DNA of 61,439 nucleotides from an uncultured Ruminococcus sp. (GTDB lineage: Bacteria > Bacillota > Clostridia > Oscillospirales > Acutalibacteraceae): contig CACYDW010000015.1 in NCBI GenBank assembly GCA_902773325.1, forward strand, positions 1 through 61,439, written 5' to 3'. A model generated the notes under the pieces. The model saw only the letters and a list, made by a program, of their open reading frames with translations, made no database searches and had not been told where the DNA came from. Shown here piece after piece: positions 32,647-41,791 of the stretch. How positions within the stretch are numbered: position 1 is the first letter of the stretch; each line of letters begins with the position of its first letter. The position numbers and the translations under genes are program-made.

Positions 32647-33579
32647 ATGATAGAGGTAAAACACCTGACCAAATCCTATGGCAGACAGCTTGCACTCAGT
32701 GATGTCAGCTTTGAACTGAAAGAGGGCGACATACTGGGGTTCCTCGGTCCGAACGGTGCAGGAAAATCCACCACCATGAATATCATCACGGGCTATCTTT
32801 CGGCAGATCAGGGAACGGCTGTGATCAACGGGTATGATATTCTCGAAGAACCGATGAAGGCAAAAAAACATATCGGCTATCTGCCGGAAATACCCCCTCT
32901 GTATGGGGATATGACCGTGAGAAAGTATCTGGAATTTGTATTTAGGCTCAAGAAAATCAGAATGCCTATGAAAGAACACATCGATAAGGTGTGTGAGATG
33001 GTCAGTATCACAGATGTCAGTGAACGGATCATCAAGCATCTCTCCAAGGGATACAGACAGCGCGTCGGATTCGCACAGGCACTTATCGGTGACCCGCCGG
33101 TACTGATACTCGATGAACCGACAGTCGGACTTGACCCCGTTCAGATCATAGAGATCCGCAGCCTTATCAAAAGGCTGGGAAAAAATCATACCGTCATTCT
33201 TTCATCACATTTGCTTTCAGAGGTACAGGCTGTGTGTGATAAGATCATTATCATCAATAACGGCAGAATCATGGCAGAGGGCACGATGGATTCGTTCACC
33301 CGTTCGGGCAGAGATACCCGCCGCCTGACTATCATTGCCGAGGGCAGGGAACAGCAGCTTTATTCATTGCTCAGAAATATAGATAAGGTCACGAAAGTAG
33401 AAAAGCTCGGAGAAAGAGAAAAGGGCTGCTGGGAGTTTGCTGTGAGCAGCAGCGGAGATGTGCGCCGTGCGGTTTACCGCAGACTTGCATCGTCAGACTG
33501 CAATATCCTTACGATGAAGCCCGAAGAACAGACCCTTGAAGAAACCTATATCAGCATTATATCCGGTAAAGAATCCTGA
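32647..33579 (+). CDS. ABC transporter ATP-binding protein (GldA-like)
   Basis: The 310-residue ATPase has Walker A GPNGAGKST (about residues 39-47), signature LSKGYRQRVG, Walker B LILDEPTVGLDP and the H-loop His in SSHLLS. A C-terminal extension of about 90 residues is typical of the drug/NatA/GldA group. It heads a cluster with a GldF-type permease, a GldG-type protein and a DUF4340 protein. In Bacteroidetes GldA-F-G takes part in gliding; in Firmicutes the role is unknown. GGAGG precedes ATG 32647. Confidence 0.92.
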   Translation: MIEVKHLTKSYGRQLALSDVSFELKEGDILGFLGPNGAGKSTTMNIITGYLSADQGTAVINGYDILEEPMKAKKHIGYLPEIPPLYGDMTVRKYLEFVFRLKKIRMPMKEHIDKVCEMVSITDVSERIIKHLSKGYRQRVGFAQALIGDPPVLILDEPTVGLDPVQIIEIRSLIKRLGKNHTVILSSHLLSEVQAVCDKIIIINNGRIMAEGTMDSFTRSGRDTRRLTIIAEGREQQLYSLLRNIDKVTKVEKLGEREKGCWEFAVSSSGDVRRAVYRRLASSDCNILTMKPEEQTLEETYISIISGKES

Positions 33580-33593
33580 GGGGGAGAGAAAAA

Positions 33594-34298
33594 ATGACTG
33601 CAATACTCAAAAGAGAGCTGGGAGCATATTTTGCTTCGCCGATCGGTTATGCTGTAACGGCGGCATTCATGTTTTTCAGCGGAATGTTTTTCAATTACTA
33701 CTGTCTTGTTTCGGGAACGAGCAGTATGTACGGTGTTTTTCAGGGAATGTTTTCCATCATACTGTTTCTGATACCGCTCATCACGATGCGTTCGTTTGCC
33801 GAAGAACGGCGAAATAAAACCGATCAGATCCTGTATACATCGCCCGTGAGTATTCCGTCCGTGGTGATCGCCAAGTATCTTTCCGCAATGGTACTGCTTC
33901 TGATCTGCCTGTCGTCCTATCTGATCGAGGGACTTGTATTGTCCATGTTTGGCTCTCCCGACTGGAGTGTCATCATCGGCAATATACTCGGAATGCTCAT
34001 GCTCGGCTCGGCATTTATCTCCATCAATCTGCTGATATCCTCTCTCACGGAGAGCGTGATGGTTGCGGCGGTCTTTTCATTTGCCGTAAACTATCTGATC
34101 AGCCTGACGGATACCGTTCGCGCAACTGTGAACTGGCAGCTTTTGTCCGATACGCTCGGTGCAGTATCCTTCCAGATGCGCTACGACAACTTTGAGCTGG
34201 GTATTATCAAGCTATCAGATGTAGTGTTCTTTGTAACTGTTACCGCCCTGTTCCTTTTCCTTACCGATAGAGTGATCGAAAAGAAAAGATGGTCCTGA
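33594..34298 (+). CDS. ABC-2 type permease (GldF-like)
   Basis: The 234-residue protein has six membrane segments and begins with the family pattern ILKRELGAYFASPIGYA. LIPLITMRSFAEERRNKTDQ, in the loop after the second helix, is the usual EERR contact for the ATPase. It lies 14 nt after the ATPase gene and 17 nt before the GldG-type gene. It would form the pore with the ATPase; what moves through it is not known. Confidence 0.9.
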   Translation: MTAILKRELGAYFASPIGYAVTAAFMFFSGMFFNYYCLVSGTSSMYGVFQGMFSIILFLIPLITMRSFAEERRNKTDQILYTSPVSIPSVVIAKYLSAMVLLLICLSSYLIEGLVLSMFGSPDWSVIIGNILGMLMLGSAFISINLLISSLTESVMVAAVFSFAVNYLISLTDTVRATVNWQLLSDTLGAVSFQMRYDNFELGIIKLSDVVFFVTVTALFLFLTDRVIEKKRWS

Positions 34299-34315
34299 TG
34301 AGAGAGGTGTAGAGA

Positions 34316-35977
34316 ATGACCGAAGAAATCAAAAATAACGAAACCGAAGAAGCGGAAACCGAAGAAGCGGAAGCCGAAGATGCAGAAGCCGAAGATGCAG
34401 AAGCCGAAGATGCAGAAGCCGAAGATACCGAAGCAGCCGACGAAACCGAAAAAACCGATACCGAGCCTGTCAAGCGTAAAAAGCCGCAGGGCAAAAGGTC
34501 TGAGCACAGTGAAAAAACGGGATCCGATGCCCATTCCTCCCGACCGCAGCGGACAAGCTCGCGCCGTTTCAGACATAGCGCTGTGTCCCTTGCTGCAGCG
34601 GTCTTTGTGCTTGTCGCCGTGATCCTGCTCAATCTTATCGCGTCTGTTCTGACCGATAAGTATTCATCGCTTACGGCAGATATCACAAGCCTGAAAAGCT
34701 TTGAACTGACAGAATCCTCCATAGCCCTTGCTCAGTCGGTCAAAAAGGATACAGAAATTATTTTCCTCACCGATAAAAACACATACGAAGCGGACGACCC
34801 CTATTGCAAACAAACCGCGCTGGTGGCACAGGAGCTTGCAAGATGCTCCGACGGCAAGATCACGGTCACGTTCAGCGATCTGATCCGGAACCCTGCACTT
34901 GCCGACCGGTACGGCAGTGACCTCAAGCAGACAGACGTTATTGTACGCTCCGGAGAAAAGTACAAGGTATTGACTGCCAACGACCTGTATAATTTTTCTT
35001 ATTACAGCGCAACCTATCAGTACATTACCTCGTCCAAGGCAGAACAGGCGATCGACAATGCCGTCAATATGGTTACCGGAGAGATCGCAGCACATATAGG
35101 TATTGTGACCGATCACTCAGCCGAAGATTCTTCCTATCTCAAAAGCTTTCTGGAATCCAATAATTACCGCGTGACGGAGATCGAGCTTCTGACGCAGGAG
35201 ATTCCCTCAGATGTTAGTACGCTGGTGATATTTGCGCCTTCCTCCGATTATACCGCAGAGGTCATGAAAAAGCTGGAGAGTTATATGGTCAACGACGGAC
35301 AATACAACAGAAACATTATTTATGCAGCTTATAAGCGAGAGGTCAGCCTTCCGAATATGGATGCCTTTATTTCCATGTTCGGTATGAAGTTAGAAAACGG
35401 ATTGGCATTTGATATGGATTCCTCACGTCTTTTAAGCACCAGCTATTATGATGGTATTGTGTCATATTTTGCCTCTGAGAAATATACCGGACGCATTTCC
35501 GAAAAGGATTATCCGGTTCTGGTCGGCTTTGCAAGACCGGTCGTACTTCTGGACGAGGGTGAGTCCGAGCCGTTGATCAGGCTGTCCGATCATTCCGGCT
35601 TCTGCCCTTATGATGCCGATGAAACAACATGGAATATGCCCGATTCAGTGACAGGTCAGGTCTATGTAATGGCACAGGGCACAGCGGGAACAAGCGAGGC
35701 AGTGTCAACACTGGTGGTTTCGGGCTCTGCCAATATTTTCCTCGGGGATTATATGGGTACGGATTTCGGCAACAGTGCTTACGTTTTAGAGATGTTTGAT
35801 AAGCTCAATGATGTTGAATCCGATAACGTTACGATTGCTGAAAAGGTCATTACCGATTATGACCTTGTTCTCGATCAGAATACAAGATTCTTTGTCGGGT
35901 TTTTGATGTACGGAGTCCTTCCGATCACCATACTTGGCATTGGCTTTGCAGTATTCCTTATCAGAAGAGGCAAATAA
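34316..35977 (+). CDS. GldG-type ABC auxiliary membrane protein with Glu/Ala repeat N-terminus
   Basis: The 553-residue protein starts with about 60 acidic residues built on a repeated EAEDA unit. A basic stretch and a membrane helix follow (about residues 96-116). A large extracytoplasmic region (about 117-520) carries the GldG/ABC_transp_aux fold, and a second helix lies at the C-terminus (about 527-549). The N-terminal repeats come from a 15-bp tandem array and may vary in copy number between strains. It is probably the membrane partner of the preceding ATPase and permease. Confidence 0.85.
   Translation: MTEEIKNNETEEAETEEAEAEDAEAEDAEAEDAEAEDTEAADETEKTDTEPVKRKKPQGKRSEHSEKTGSDAHSSRPQRTSSRRFRHSAVSLAAAVFVLVAVILLNLIASVLTDKYSSLTADITSLKSFELTESSIALAQSVKKDTEIIFLTDKNTYEADDPYCKQTALVAQELARCSDGKITVTFSDLIRNPALADRYGSDLKQTDVIVRSGEKYKVLTANDLYNFSYYSATYQYITSSKAEQAIDNAVNMVTGEIAAHIGIVTDHSAEDSSYLKSFLESNNYRVTEIELLTQEIPSDVSTLVIFAPSSDYTAEVMKKLESYMVNDGQYNRNIIYAAYKREVSLPNMDAFISMFGMKLENGLAFDMDSSRLLSTSYYDGIVSYFASEKYTGRISEKDYPVLVGFARPVVLLDEGESEPLIRLSDHSGFCPYDADETTWNMPDSVTGQVYVMAQGTAGTSEAVSTLVVSGSANIFLGDYMGTDFGNSAYVLEMFDKLNDVESDNVTIAEKVITDYDLVLDQNTRFFVGFLMYGVLPITILGIGFAVFLIRRGK
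34367..34426 (+). repeat. 15-bp tandem repeat, four copies, in frame
   Basis: The unit GCAGAAGCCGAAGAT occurs four times end to end (the first copy has one change) and encodes Ala-Glu-Ala-Glu-Asp. Because the unit is a multiple of three, gain or loss of copies keeps the frame. Confidence 0.9.
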
Positions 35978-35989
35978 GGGGGCGGCATA

Positions 35990-37756
35990 ATGAAAAAGAA
36001 TCAAAAGCTTTTTTTGGGTTCAGGCATTGCAACTGTGCTGCTTGCGGCAGGGCTGGCAGTTGTAATGAATCTTCCCTCGGACGGACAGCAGAATCCTTCA
36101 ACAGACAGCAGCGGCGCAGTGCTGCTCTATGATAAAACCGCTTATATTGCCGAGGATATCATGATCAAAAACGAGAGCGGCGAATTTGAGCTGCTGGGCT
36201 ATGACTATTCTGATATGTATGAGGACGTGTCGGACGTGCAGCAGTCAGACGATGAGATATCCTTTGAGGTTGTGGAGGATACCTCTGCCGAAGGCCCTGA
36301 GGACGCATCTGCTTCTTCAGAGGGCAGCGAATCGTCACAGGAGCGTTCCTATAGTGGTCTTGACGATCCCATCGATGATTCCTCAAAGCCGGCAGAGTCG
36401 GCAGACTCCTCCGATACAGAGCAGTCCGATACCGATGAGGAGGAAGAAGAGCCGGAGCTGTATGTGCAGTATACTATGCAGGAGTACGATTCAGAGATAC
36501 TCTCAAAAACAATGACAGACAGTCTTAATAAGCAGTGCTGTTATATGGCGGCAACAAGGATCGTTGATAAGAGCGGCAGCCGCTATGCCGAATACGGCCT
36601 GGATTCCCCTCGTGCCACGGTGAATATTACATTCAGCGATGCCTCGGCCGTCACATTATACATTGGTAATGACGCTCCTGCCGAAAGCGGTGTATATCTG
36701 AGGAAGGAAGGGGATCAGAATGTATATCTTGTCCTTTCCAATATGGTCAATATGTTTCTCGTAGATAAGCTGCAATACATAGATAAAGCAATATCCCGTG
36801 AGCTTGGAGAAAAAGAAACGGTTCAAAGCATTACGATCAGCGGTTCGCATTATGACGAAGAAATCTCCATTATAGCGGGCAGCAGTGAAACCACAGAATG
36901 TGATTATCGTATTACAAAGCCCCGCCGTGAGATCTGCGATAAAGATGTAGCCGAGGATTATGCCTACCTGTTTTATAACCTCTGCGGAACCACCGTTGTC
37001 GCAGCACAAGCCGACAGCGTGCAGCGCAGCAAATACGGTCTTGATGACCCCTATATGAATGTGAAAATTGTAACAGACACCGGCTATACCGTCAATGTTC
37101 TTGCTTCGAAGGCAGATGACAGCGGCAAATGCTATATCATGAGCGGATACGGTACAGTGATATTTGAAGAAAATGTCGCCGACCTGAGCTGGTATGACAT
37201 GCACTATGAAGAGTTTCTTTCCAAGGTCATGGTTTATCCCAATATGCAGGATATAGAAGAGATGACCATTTCTCAGGACGGCAGGGACGATGTCTATACC
37301 TTCAAGCGTCAGACGGTTATCAACTCCCGCTATGAGGATTCCATTTCTACTACAGTTTTCTGTAATGACAAGAAGGTAGATAACCTCAATATCGTTAACT
37401 TTGTGTGCAATCTGATCGGTGTGGAACGTTCCCCTGACAAGCCGGAGAGCCTTGACGGTGCGCAGGAGGTACTCAGCGTCAGATTCTCCTATCAGGAGGG
37501 CGCATACACCAGTACTTTCCAGTTCTACCGTGCCGAAAGCGGTCAGCTTTTTGCAGTTCTCAACGGAGAAATAGAGTGTTATGTCGGTTCTGCTCCTGCC
37601 GAGGATATTATCAAGCAGGCGCAGCTTGTGCCGGGTTCTGAGCAGATCGAGCTGTTGGTGGACTATTCAGAAGAGGAATACGAGGTGATCGGCTACTATT
37701 ATAACTACGAAACCGACAGCGATACCCAGACTTCGGCTGCGGAGGGTGCAGAATAA
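35990..37756 (+). CDS. DUF4340 domain protein
   Basis: The 588-residue protein has one N-terminal membrane helix (about residues 7-27) and a long acidic Ser/Glu/Asp-rich stretch (about 80-160). Two DUF4340-type repeats follow, marked by AEYGLDSPRATVNITF (about 201) and SKYGLDDPYMNVKIV (about 345). DUF4340 proteins are usually encoded beside GldG-type ABC systems, as here, and may act as the outside partner. It lies 12 nt after the GldG-type gene. Function is unknown. Confidence 0.87.
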   Translation: MKKNQKLFLGSGIATVLLAAGLAVVMNLPSDGQQNPSTDSSGAVLLYDKTAYIAEDIMIKNESGEFELLGYDYSDMYEDVSDVQQSDDEISFEVVEDTSAEGPEDASASSEGSESSQERSYSGLDDPIDDSSKPAESADSSDTEQSDTDEEEEEPELYVQYTMQEYDSEILSKTMTDSLNKQCCYMAATRIVDKSGSRYAEYGLDSPRATVNITFSDASAVTLYIGNDAPAESGVYLRKEGDQNVYLVLSNMVNMFLVDKLQYIDKAISRELGEKETVQSITISGSHYDEEISIIAGSSETTECDYRITKPRREICDKDVAEDYAYLFYNLCGTTVVAAQADSVQRSKYGLDDPYMNVKIVTDTGYTVNVLASKADDSGKCYIMSGYGTVIFEENVADLSWYDMHYEEFLSKVMVYPNMQDIEEMTISQDGRDDVYTFKRQTVINSRYEDSISTTVFCNDKKVDNLNIVNFVCNLIGVERSPDKPESLDGAQEVLSVRFSYQEGAYTSTFQFYRAESGQLFAVLNGEIECYVGSAPAEDIIKQAQLVPGSEQIELLVDYSEEEYEVIGYYYNYETDSDTQTSAAEGAE

Positions 37757-37793
37757 CCGTGTCGGAATATAAGTGGTTCAGGAAAGGAAAATT

Positions 37794-38279
37794 ATGATAG
37801 AAAAAATCAAAGCGTTATGCGTAAAGTACAAGGAAGTATTGCTGTATCTGATTTTTGGTGTATTGACAACAGCGGTCAATTACATCATTTTTACGGTGTG
37901 TGTGCTGTGGTTTCCTGTCGATGTTTATGTATCGAATATCATTGCATGGATTGGTGCCGTACTGTTTGCATATTTTACCAACCGAAGCATTGTATTTGCA
38001 TCTGCTGCGAAGGGCGCGAAGGAGCTTTTCAGAGAAATCGTTGCATTTTATGGAGCGAGGGTTTTTTCCCTGCTGGTAGAAACAGCTCTGATGTTTGTTT
38101 TTATTGACCTGCTTCATATCAACGAGTTTATCACCAAACTGATCCTGCAGGTAGTGGTCATTGTGCTGAATTATATTTTCAGTAAGTTTCTGATTTTCAG
38201 AAAGAAGAAAACGGTAACCGAGCCTGCCGCAGACGATGAACAAAGCAGCAGTGCTGAAATGCCTTCCGAAGAAGAATAA
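37794..38279 (+). CDS. GtrA family membrane protein
   Basis: The 161-residue protein has four membrane helices and the family start LLYLIFGVLTTAVNYIIF. The motif FTNRSIVFAS and the end FSKFLIFRKKK also fit. GtrA proteins are thought to move lipid-linked sugars across the membrane for glycosylation of envelope polymers or teichoic acids. The acidic tail after the last helix is unusual but short. ATG 37794 follows AGGAAAGG. It may be part of the ABC cluster transcript. A strong hairpin follows. Confidence 0.88.
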   Translation: MIEKIKALCVKYKEVLLYLIFGVLTTAVNYIIFTVCVLWFPVDVYVSNIIAWIGAVLFAYFTNRSIVFASAAKGAKELFREIVAFYGARVFSLLVETALMFVFIDLLHINEFITKLILQVVVIVLNYIFSKFLIFRKKKTVTEPAADDEQSSSAEMPSEEE

Positions 38280-38306
38280 AGCAGTTCTGATAAAACTATA
38301 GCAAAG

Positions 38307-38354
38307 CGATCGCCCCGACAGAATGAACACATTCTGTCGGGGCGATCGTATTTT
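38307..38354. terminator. Perfect 19-bp hairpin between convergent genes
   Basis: CGATCGCCCCGACAGAATG (38307-38325) and its exact inverse (38330-38348) flank the loop AACA. TATTTTTG follows on the plus strand. It probably terminates gtrA and may also serve the minus-strand CNNM gene. Confidence 0.9.
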
Positions 38355-38362
38355 TGTTCAAA

Positions 38363-39748
38363 TCATGATTCGGCTTTTTGTTTCTCCGGCATTACAATGA
38401 GGATTCTGATAATTCTTTTGGTATCTGATTCTGCAACAGAAAACTGTATGCCGTCAATAGTAAAGGAGGGGTGTTCGCCGGGACGAGGAATATCGCCGAG
38501 CCTGTCGAGCATAAAGCCGGCAGCGGAGTCGTTGTCGTCATTGGTGAAATCGATTCCGGTAAGCTCGCTGATCTCGTCCAGAGAAGCAGCACCGTCAACA
38601 TAGAAGCTGTGGTCGCTGACCTGTTTGATTTCCTCGTCCTCGTTGTCATACTCGTCCTGAATATTGCCCACAATGGATTCGATGAGATCCTCCATTGTTA
38701 TAATGCCGCCCGTGCCGCCGAATTCGTCAACCACAACTGCTAACTGTGTTTTGTGGGCAGTCATATATTCAAACATTTCGCTGCATCTTTTGGATTCGGG
38801 CACAAAAACAGCTTTTCTGATAAGCTTGGGAGGAATCAGTGTATCGTGGAGTTTTTTACCTACATAGGCAAGCAGGTCCTTAACGTAGATAATGCCGATA
38901 ATGCTGTCAATATTTTCGTGATATACCGGAATTCTCGAATTACCGCTTTTGGCAGCAAGATCGAGCAGTTCATTCAGAGTAGCGTTGTCGGGAACAGCCG
39001 CAATATCTTTTCGGTGGGTCATGATCGTACCGACGGTTGTGTCGTCAAAGTCAAAGATATTTTCGATCATGCTTCTGGTGTTTTCCTCGATACTGCCGTT
39101 TTCTTCGCCCTCATCGACCATTTTCAGGATACGTTCTTCGGTAGCTGCTTTAGAAGCCTCCGCCGCTTTTTTCCCGAGCAATCTTGCTGTCAGACGTGCG
39201 ATTCCCGCGCACAGAGCAGCGGCAGGAAACATCATTTTTGCCAGAATGACGAAAGGAACAGCTTGTTTAACGAGCAGTTCCTCCGGCTTGTCACCGCAAA
39301 GCTTTTCGGGCAGGATCAAACCAACAGAAGCGGTGATAATAAATGCTGTCAGAAACAGAATACAGACAGCCGCAAGATAAGCGGCGATATTAACGGAAAT
39401 GACATTGTACAGTGCCTGAAAAAGCAAATCGGTATAGGTAAAAACGGTAAGCAGTGTAACAGCTGAGCAGGAGAGTGTCATACCCGTAACGGCGGCGCGG
39501 CGGTAGTGTTCTGCATTGGCGATGACGGCCTGAGCCGCCTTGTTTTCGTTTTCCTGTTCATCGCAGAATTTTTTGAGCTTATTCATACCTGAAAGCTCGA
39601 GTGCCGACCGCAGCAGGGAATACATAAAGCAAACGCACAGCAGCAGTACTATAAAGACAGTACCGGTAATGATGCCCTTTGATGATTGTCCGAGAAAGCC
39701 TTCGCTAACAGAAAGAAACGTAAAATAATCCGATATGTCAGATGACAT
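38363..39748 (-). CDS. CNNM/CorC family membrane protein with CBS pair (hemolysin C-like)
   Basis: The 461-residue protein has an N-terminal DUF21/CNNM membrane domain with about four helices (residues about 25-215). A CBS pair follows, beginning IMTHRKDIAAV and containing VVDEFGGTGGIITMEDLIE. The C-terminus is a CorC_HlyC domain (FYVDGAASLDEISELTG). Members are linked to magnesium or cobalt efflux and were misnamed hemolysins. It has no close partner gene. Confidence 0.92.
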   Translation of the reverse strand: MSSDISDYFTFLSVSEGFLGQSSKGIITGTVFIVLLLCVCFMYSLLRSALELSGMNKLKKFCDEQENENKAAQAVIANAEHYRRAAVTGMTLSCSAVTLLTVFTYTDLLFQALYNVISVNIAAYLAAVCILFLTAFIITASVGLILPEKLCGDKPEELLVKQAVPFVILAKMMFPAAALCAGIARLTARLLGKKAAEASKAATEERILKMVDEGEENGSIEENTRSMIENIFDFDDTTVGTIMTHRKDIAAVPDNATLNELLDLAAKSGNSRIPVYHENIDSIIGIIYVKDLLAYVGKKLHDTLIPPKLIRKAVFVPESKRCSEMFEYMTAHKTQLAVVVDEFGGTGGIITMEDLIESIVGNIQDEYDNEDEEIKQVSDHSFYVDGAASLDEISELTGIDFTNDDNDSAAGFMLDRLGDIPRPGEHPSFTIDGIQFSVAESDTKRIIRILIVMPEKQKAES

Positions 39749-39864
39749 ACAATCAACACCCCTGTATTATATTATTTATTTTTTACGGAGGTACTCTCAC
39801 GTATCCACAGTGATCTCCCCGTAAACATCTCTCATAGTATAAATTATCTTTCCTCATCTGTCAA

Positions 39865-40069
39865 GCAGCGCAACGGCGCTGCACCCGTGTTCGCGTTGTC
39901 GCTCAGCACCAGAGATAAGTCCCCTCTGCTGTACAGGTCGGACAGCATAATCTGACCTACGCTTTTATCCAGACGAGCTATCGCTCTTAAAAAGGGAGAT
40001 TGGTGCTATGCCGCGCCGCTGACAACAGTGGTCTGTTGTTCGTGAGCGTTGGGAGCACAAGGAGTGCTT
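39865..40069 (+). repeat. Dispersed palindromic repeat, copy C (long form)
   Basis: It has the same ordered segments as copy B but on the plus strand and without the internal duplication. The ends are GCAGCGCAACGGCGCTGCAC and GAGCGTTGGGAGCACAA. The core AACAG-TGGT-CTGTT hairpin is preserved. No open reading frame or transposase is associated. Confidence 0.8.
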
Positions 40070-40166
40070 TCCTCACATAAAAGACAACAAACAGAGCGGC
40101 TTTATTGGCAATATATCGCCGCTGTTTGCAAATCAAAGCGCGAAGGTGACAGCGGTGGCACTCCGC

Positions 40167-40200
40167 AAAAAAATCCGGTACAGAACAGTTCTGTACCGGA
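40167..40200 (-). terminator. Rho-independent terminator of the CdaR-type regulator gene
   Basis: A perfect 13-bp hairpin, TCCGGTACAGAAC and GTTCTGTACCGGA around one base, is followed on the minus strand by seven T. It lies 16 nt past the stop codon. Confidence 0.92.
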
Positions 40201-40215
40201 CTATAGGTTCATCTG

Positions 40216-41301
40216 TCAATATTTGATAGGATTGGAAGAAAGATACTTTTTAACCATCAGTGCAACCTTAAAGACAATGGCATCTTCAAACTCTCTCAGA
40301 TCAAGACCTGTAAGCTTCTTGATTTTTTCAAGACGATAAACGAGGGTGTTTCTGTGAACGAAAAGCTTTCTGGAGGTTTCCGACACGTTGAGGTTGTTTT
40401 CAAAGAAACGCTGGATCGTAAAGAGAGTTTCCTGATCGAGTGATTCGATAGAACCTCTTTTGAATACCTCCTTGAGGAACATATCGCAAAGCGTTGTCGG
40501 AAGCTGATATACCAGACGGGCAATACCGAGATTGTCGTAGCTGACGATCGTGCGTTCCGTGTCAAACACCTTGCCCACTTCCAGAGCGACCTGTGCCTCC
40601 TTGAAAGAACGTGCAAGATCCTTGATACCGGTTACCGGTGTTCCGATACCGATCACACAATGGGTATAGAATTCGCCCGAAAGTGTGTCAACAATAGAGC
40701 TTGCCAGCTTTTCAAGATCCTTGGAGTCGATGTCGTTCTTTATTTCCTTGACGAGAGCAATATCTGTTTCGTTGATATTGATTACAAAGTCCTTGAATTT
40801 ATCGGGGAAGAGGTTCTGGATAACATCATAGGCAGAGATATCGGTTTTTGCAGAGATCTTTATCAGCATGCACACTCTTGTAACATCAGCGTTAAAGCGC
40901 AGCTCTCTGGATTTGAGGTAGATGTCACCGGGGAGGATATTGTCGAGGATAACGTTCTTGATAAAGTTTCCTCTGTCATATTTTTCGTCATAATACTGCT
41001 TGATGCTTCCGAGAGAGATGGCAAGGATAGCGGCATATTTCTGAGCGGCAAAGTCGTTTCCGGCAACAAAAACGGCATATTCACCTCTGGGCTTGTTGCC
41101 GAATGCTTTGTAGGTGTAGCCGTTAAGAACAAAGGGGGCAGCGGAGGTAAGCATTTCCGAGTTGATATGCTCGTTGACTTCTCCGATTTTTGTGAGTTCG
41201 CTGCAAGCGATTACAACAGAGGTTTCATCAATAACGCCGATGGTTCTGTCGATGGTATCACGCATCTGATGAATAACTCCTTGAAATAATCTGTTTGACA
41301 T
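40216..41301 (-). CDS. CdaR/PucR family transcriptional regulator
   Basis: The 361-residue protein has an N-terminal sensing region, a degenerate GGDEF-like middle part (about residues 145-270) and a C-terminal PucR helix-turn-helix. The latter is marked by FFENNLNVSETSRKLFVHRN and TLVYRLEKIKKLTG. CdaR proteins activate sugar-diacid or related catabolic genes in response to a ligand. No target gene lies next to it, so its regulon is unknown. Confidence 0.88.
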   Translation of the reverse strand: MSNRLFQGVIHQMRDTIDRTIGVIDETSVVIACSELTKIGEVNEHINSEMLTSAAPFVLNGYTYKAFGNKPRGEYAVFVAGNDFAAQKYAAILAISLGSIKQYYDEKYDRGNFIKNVILDNILPGDIYLKSRELRFNADVTRVCMLIKISAKTDISAYDVIQNLFPDKFKDFVININETDIALVKEIKNDIDSKDLEKLASSIVDTLSGEFYTHCVIGIGTPVTGIKDLARSFKEAQVALEVGKVFDTERTIVSYDNLGIARLVYQLPTTLCDMFLKEVFKRGSIESLDQETLFTIQRFFENNLNVSETSRKLFVHRNTLVYRLEKIKKLTGLDLREFEDAIVFKVALMVKKYLSSNPIKY

Positions 41302-41721
41302 TTATTTTCCCTCGCTTTGAATAATAATGGTTTAGTAGACTTTAACGAATAATGATTGATATACTTATCAATACTGCTATATACATTTTACACAAAACAA
41401 AACAAAAATGCAACAGTTTTAACGAAATTTTTTATATTTATTTATAAGTTTTTATTTGCAAAAGAGGACATATTCATTAAAATGTCAAAATCTCACATGA
41501 AAAATTGTGTTTTTTGATGTTATCCAGATAGGCAACTTTATGTATAAAAAGGCTGTCCGACAAAGCACTCCGGCATTTCAAAAGTCCTTTCAGATATCGG
41601 AAATACGCTCGGAAACAGTGCAGTCTGCGGGTAAAACGGGACAGTGCCACAGGGATATACATTCCGAAAATATTGAAAAATTTATAAAAAATATATAAAT
41701 TTTTATCTTTTGATATTTTGA
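41302..41721. other. AT-rich intergenic stretch with a GC-richer island
   Basis: No gene is supported. The outer parts are very AT-rich. A segment near 41547-41660 is closer to average composition and includes GGCTGTCCGAC, which on the minus strand ends in a T-run like half a terminator, but its partner arm is missing. It may be a decayed gene end. Confidence 0.4.
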
Positions 41722-41750
41722 TTGCATTTTAGTTGATTTGATGTTATAAT
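41722..41750 (+). promoter_or_regulatory. Sigma-A promoter of the U32-uvrB group
   Basis: TTGCAT (41722-41727) and TATAAT (41745-41750) are separated by 17 bp, about 40 nt before the start codon. Confidence 0.8.
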
Positions 41751-41791
41751 CAAAGAGATTATACAGCAATATTCACGATGGGGGAGTGTAT

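Noticed and set aside
34367..34426. CRISPR-like array
   Set aside because: The repeats are 15 bp, directly adjacent without spacers and in frame inside a coding gene. The 33-bp repeats in secG were rejected for the same reason.
39865..40069. Insertion sequence
   Set aside because: The element is about 200 bp, has no transposase frame and no clear target duplication, so it is reported as a dispersed repeat only.
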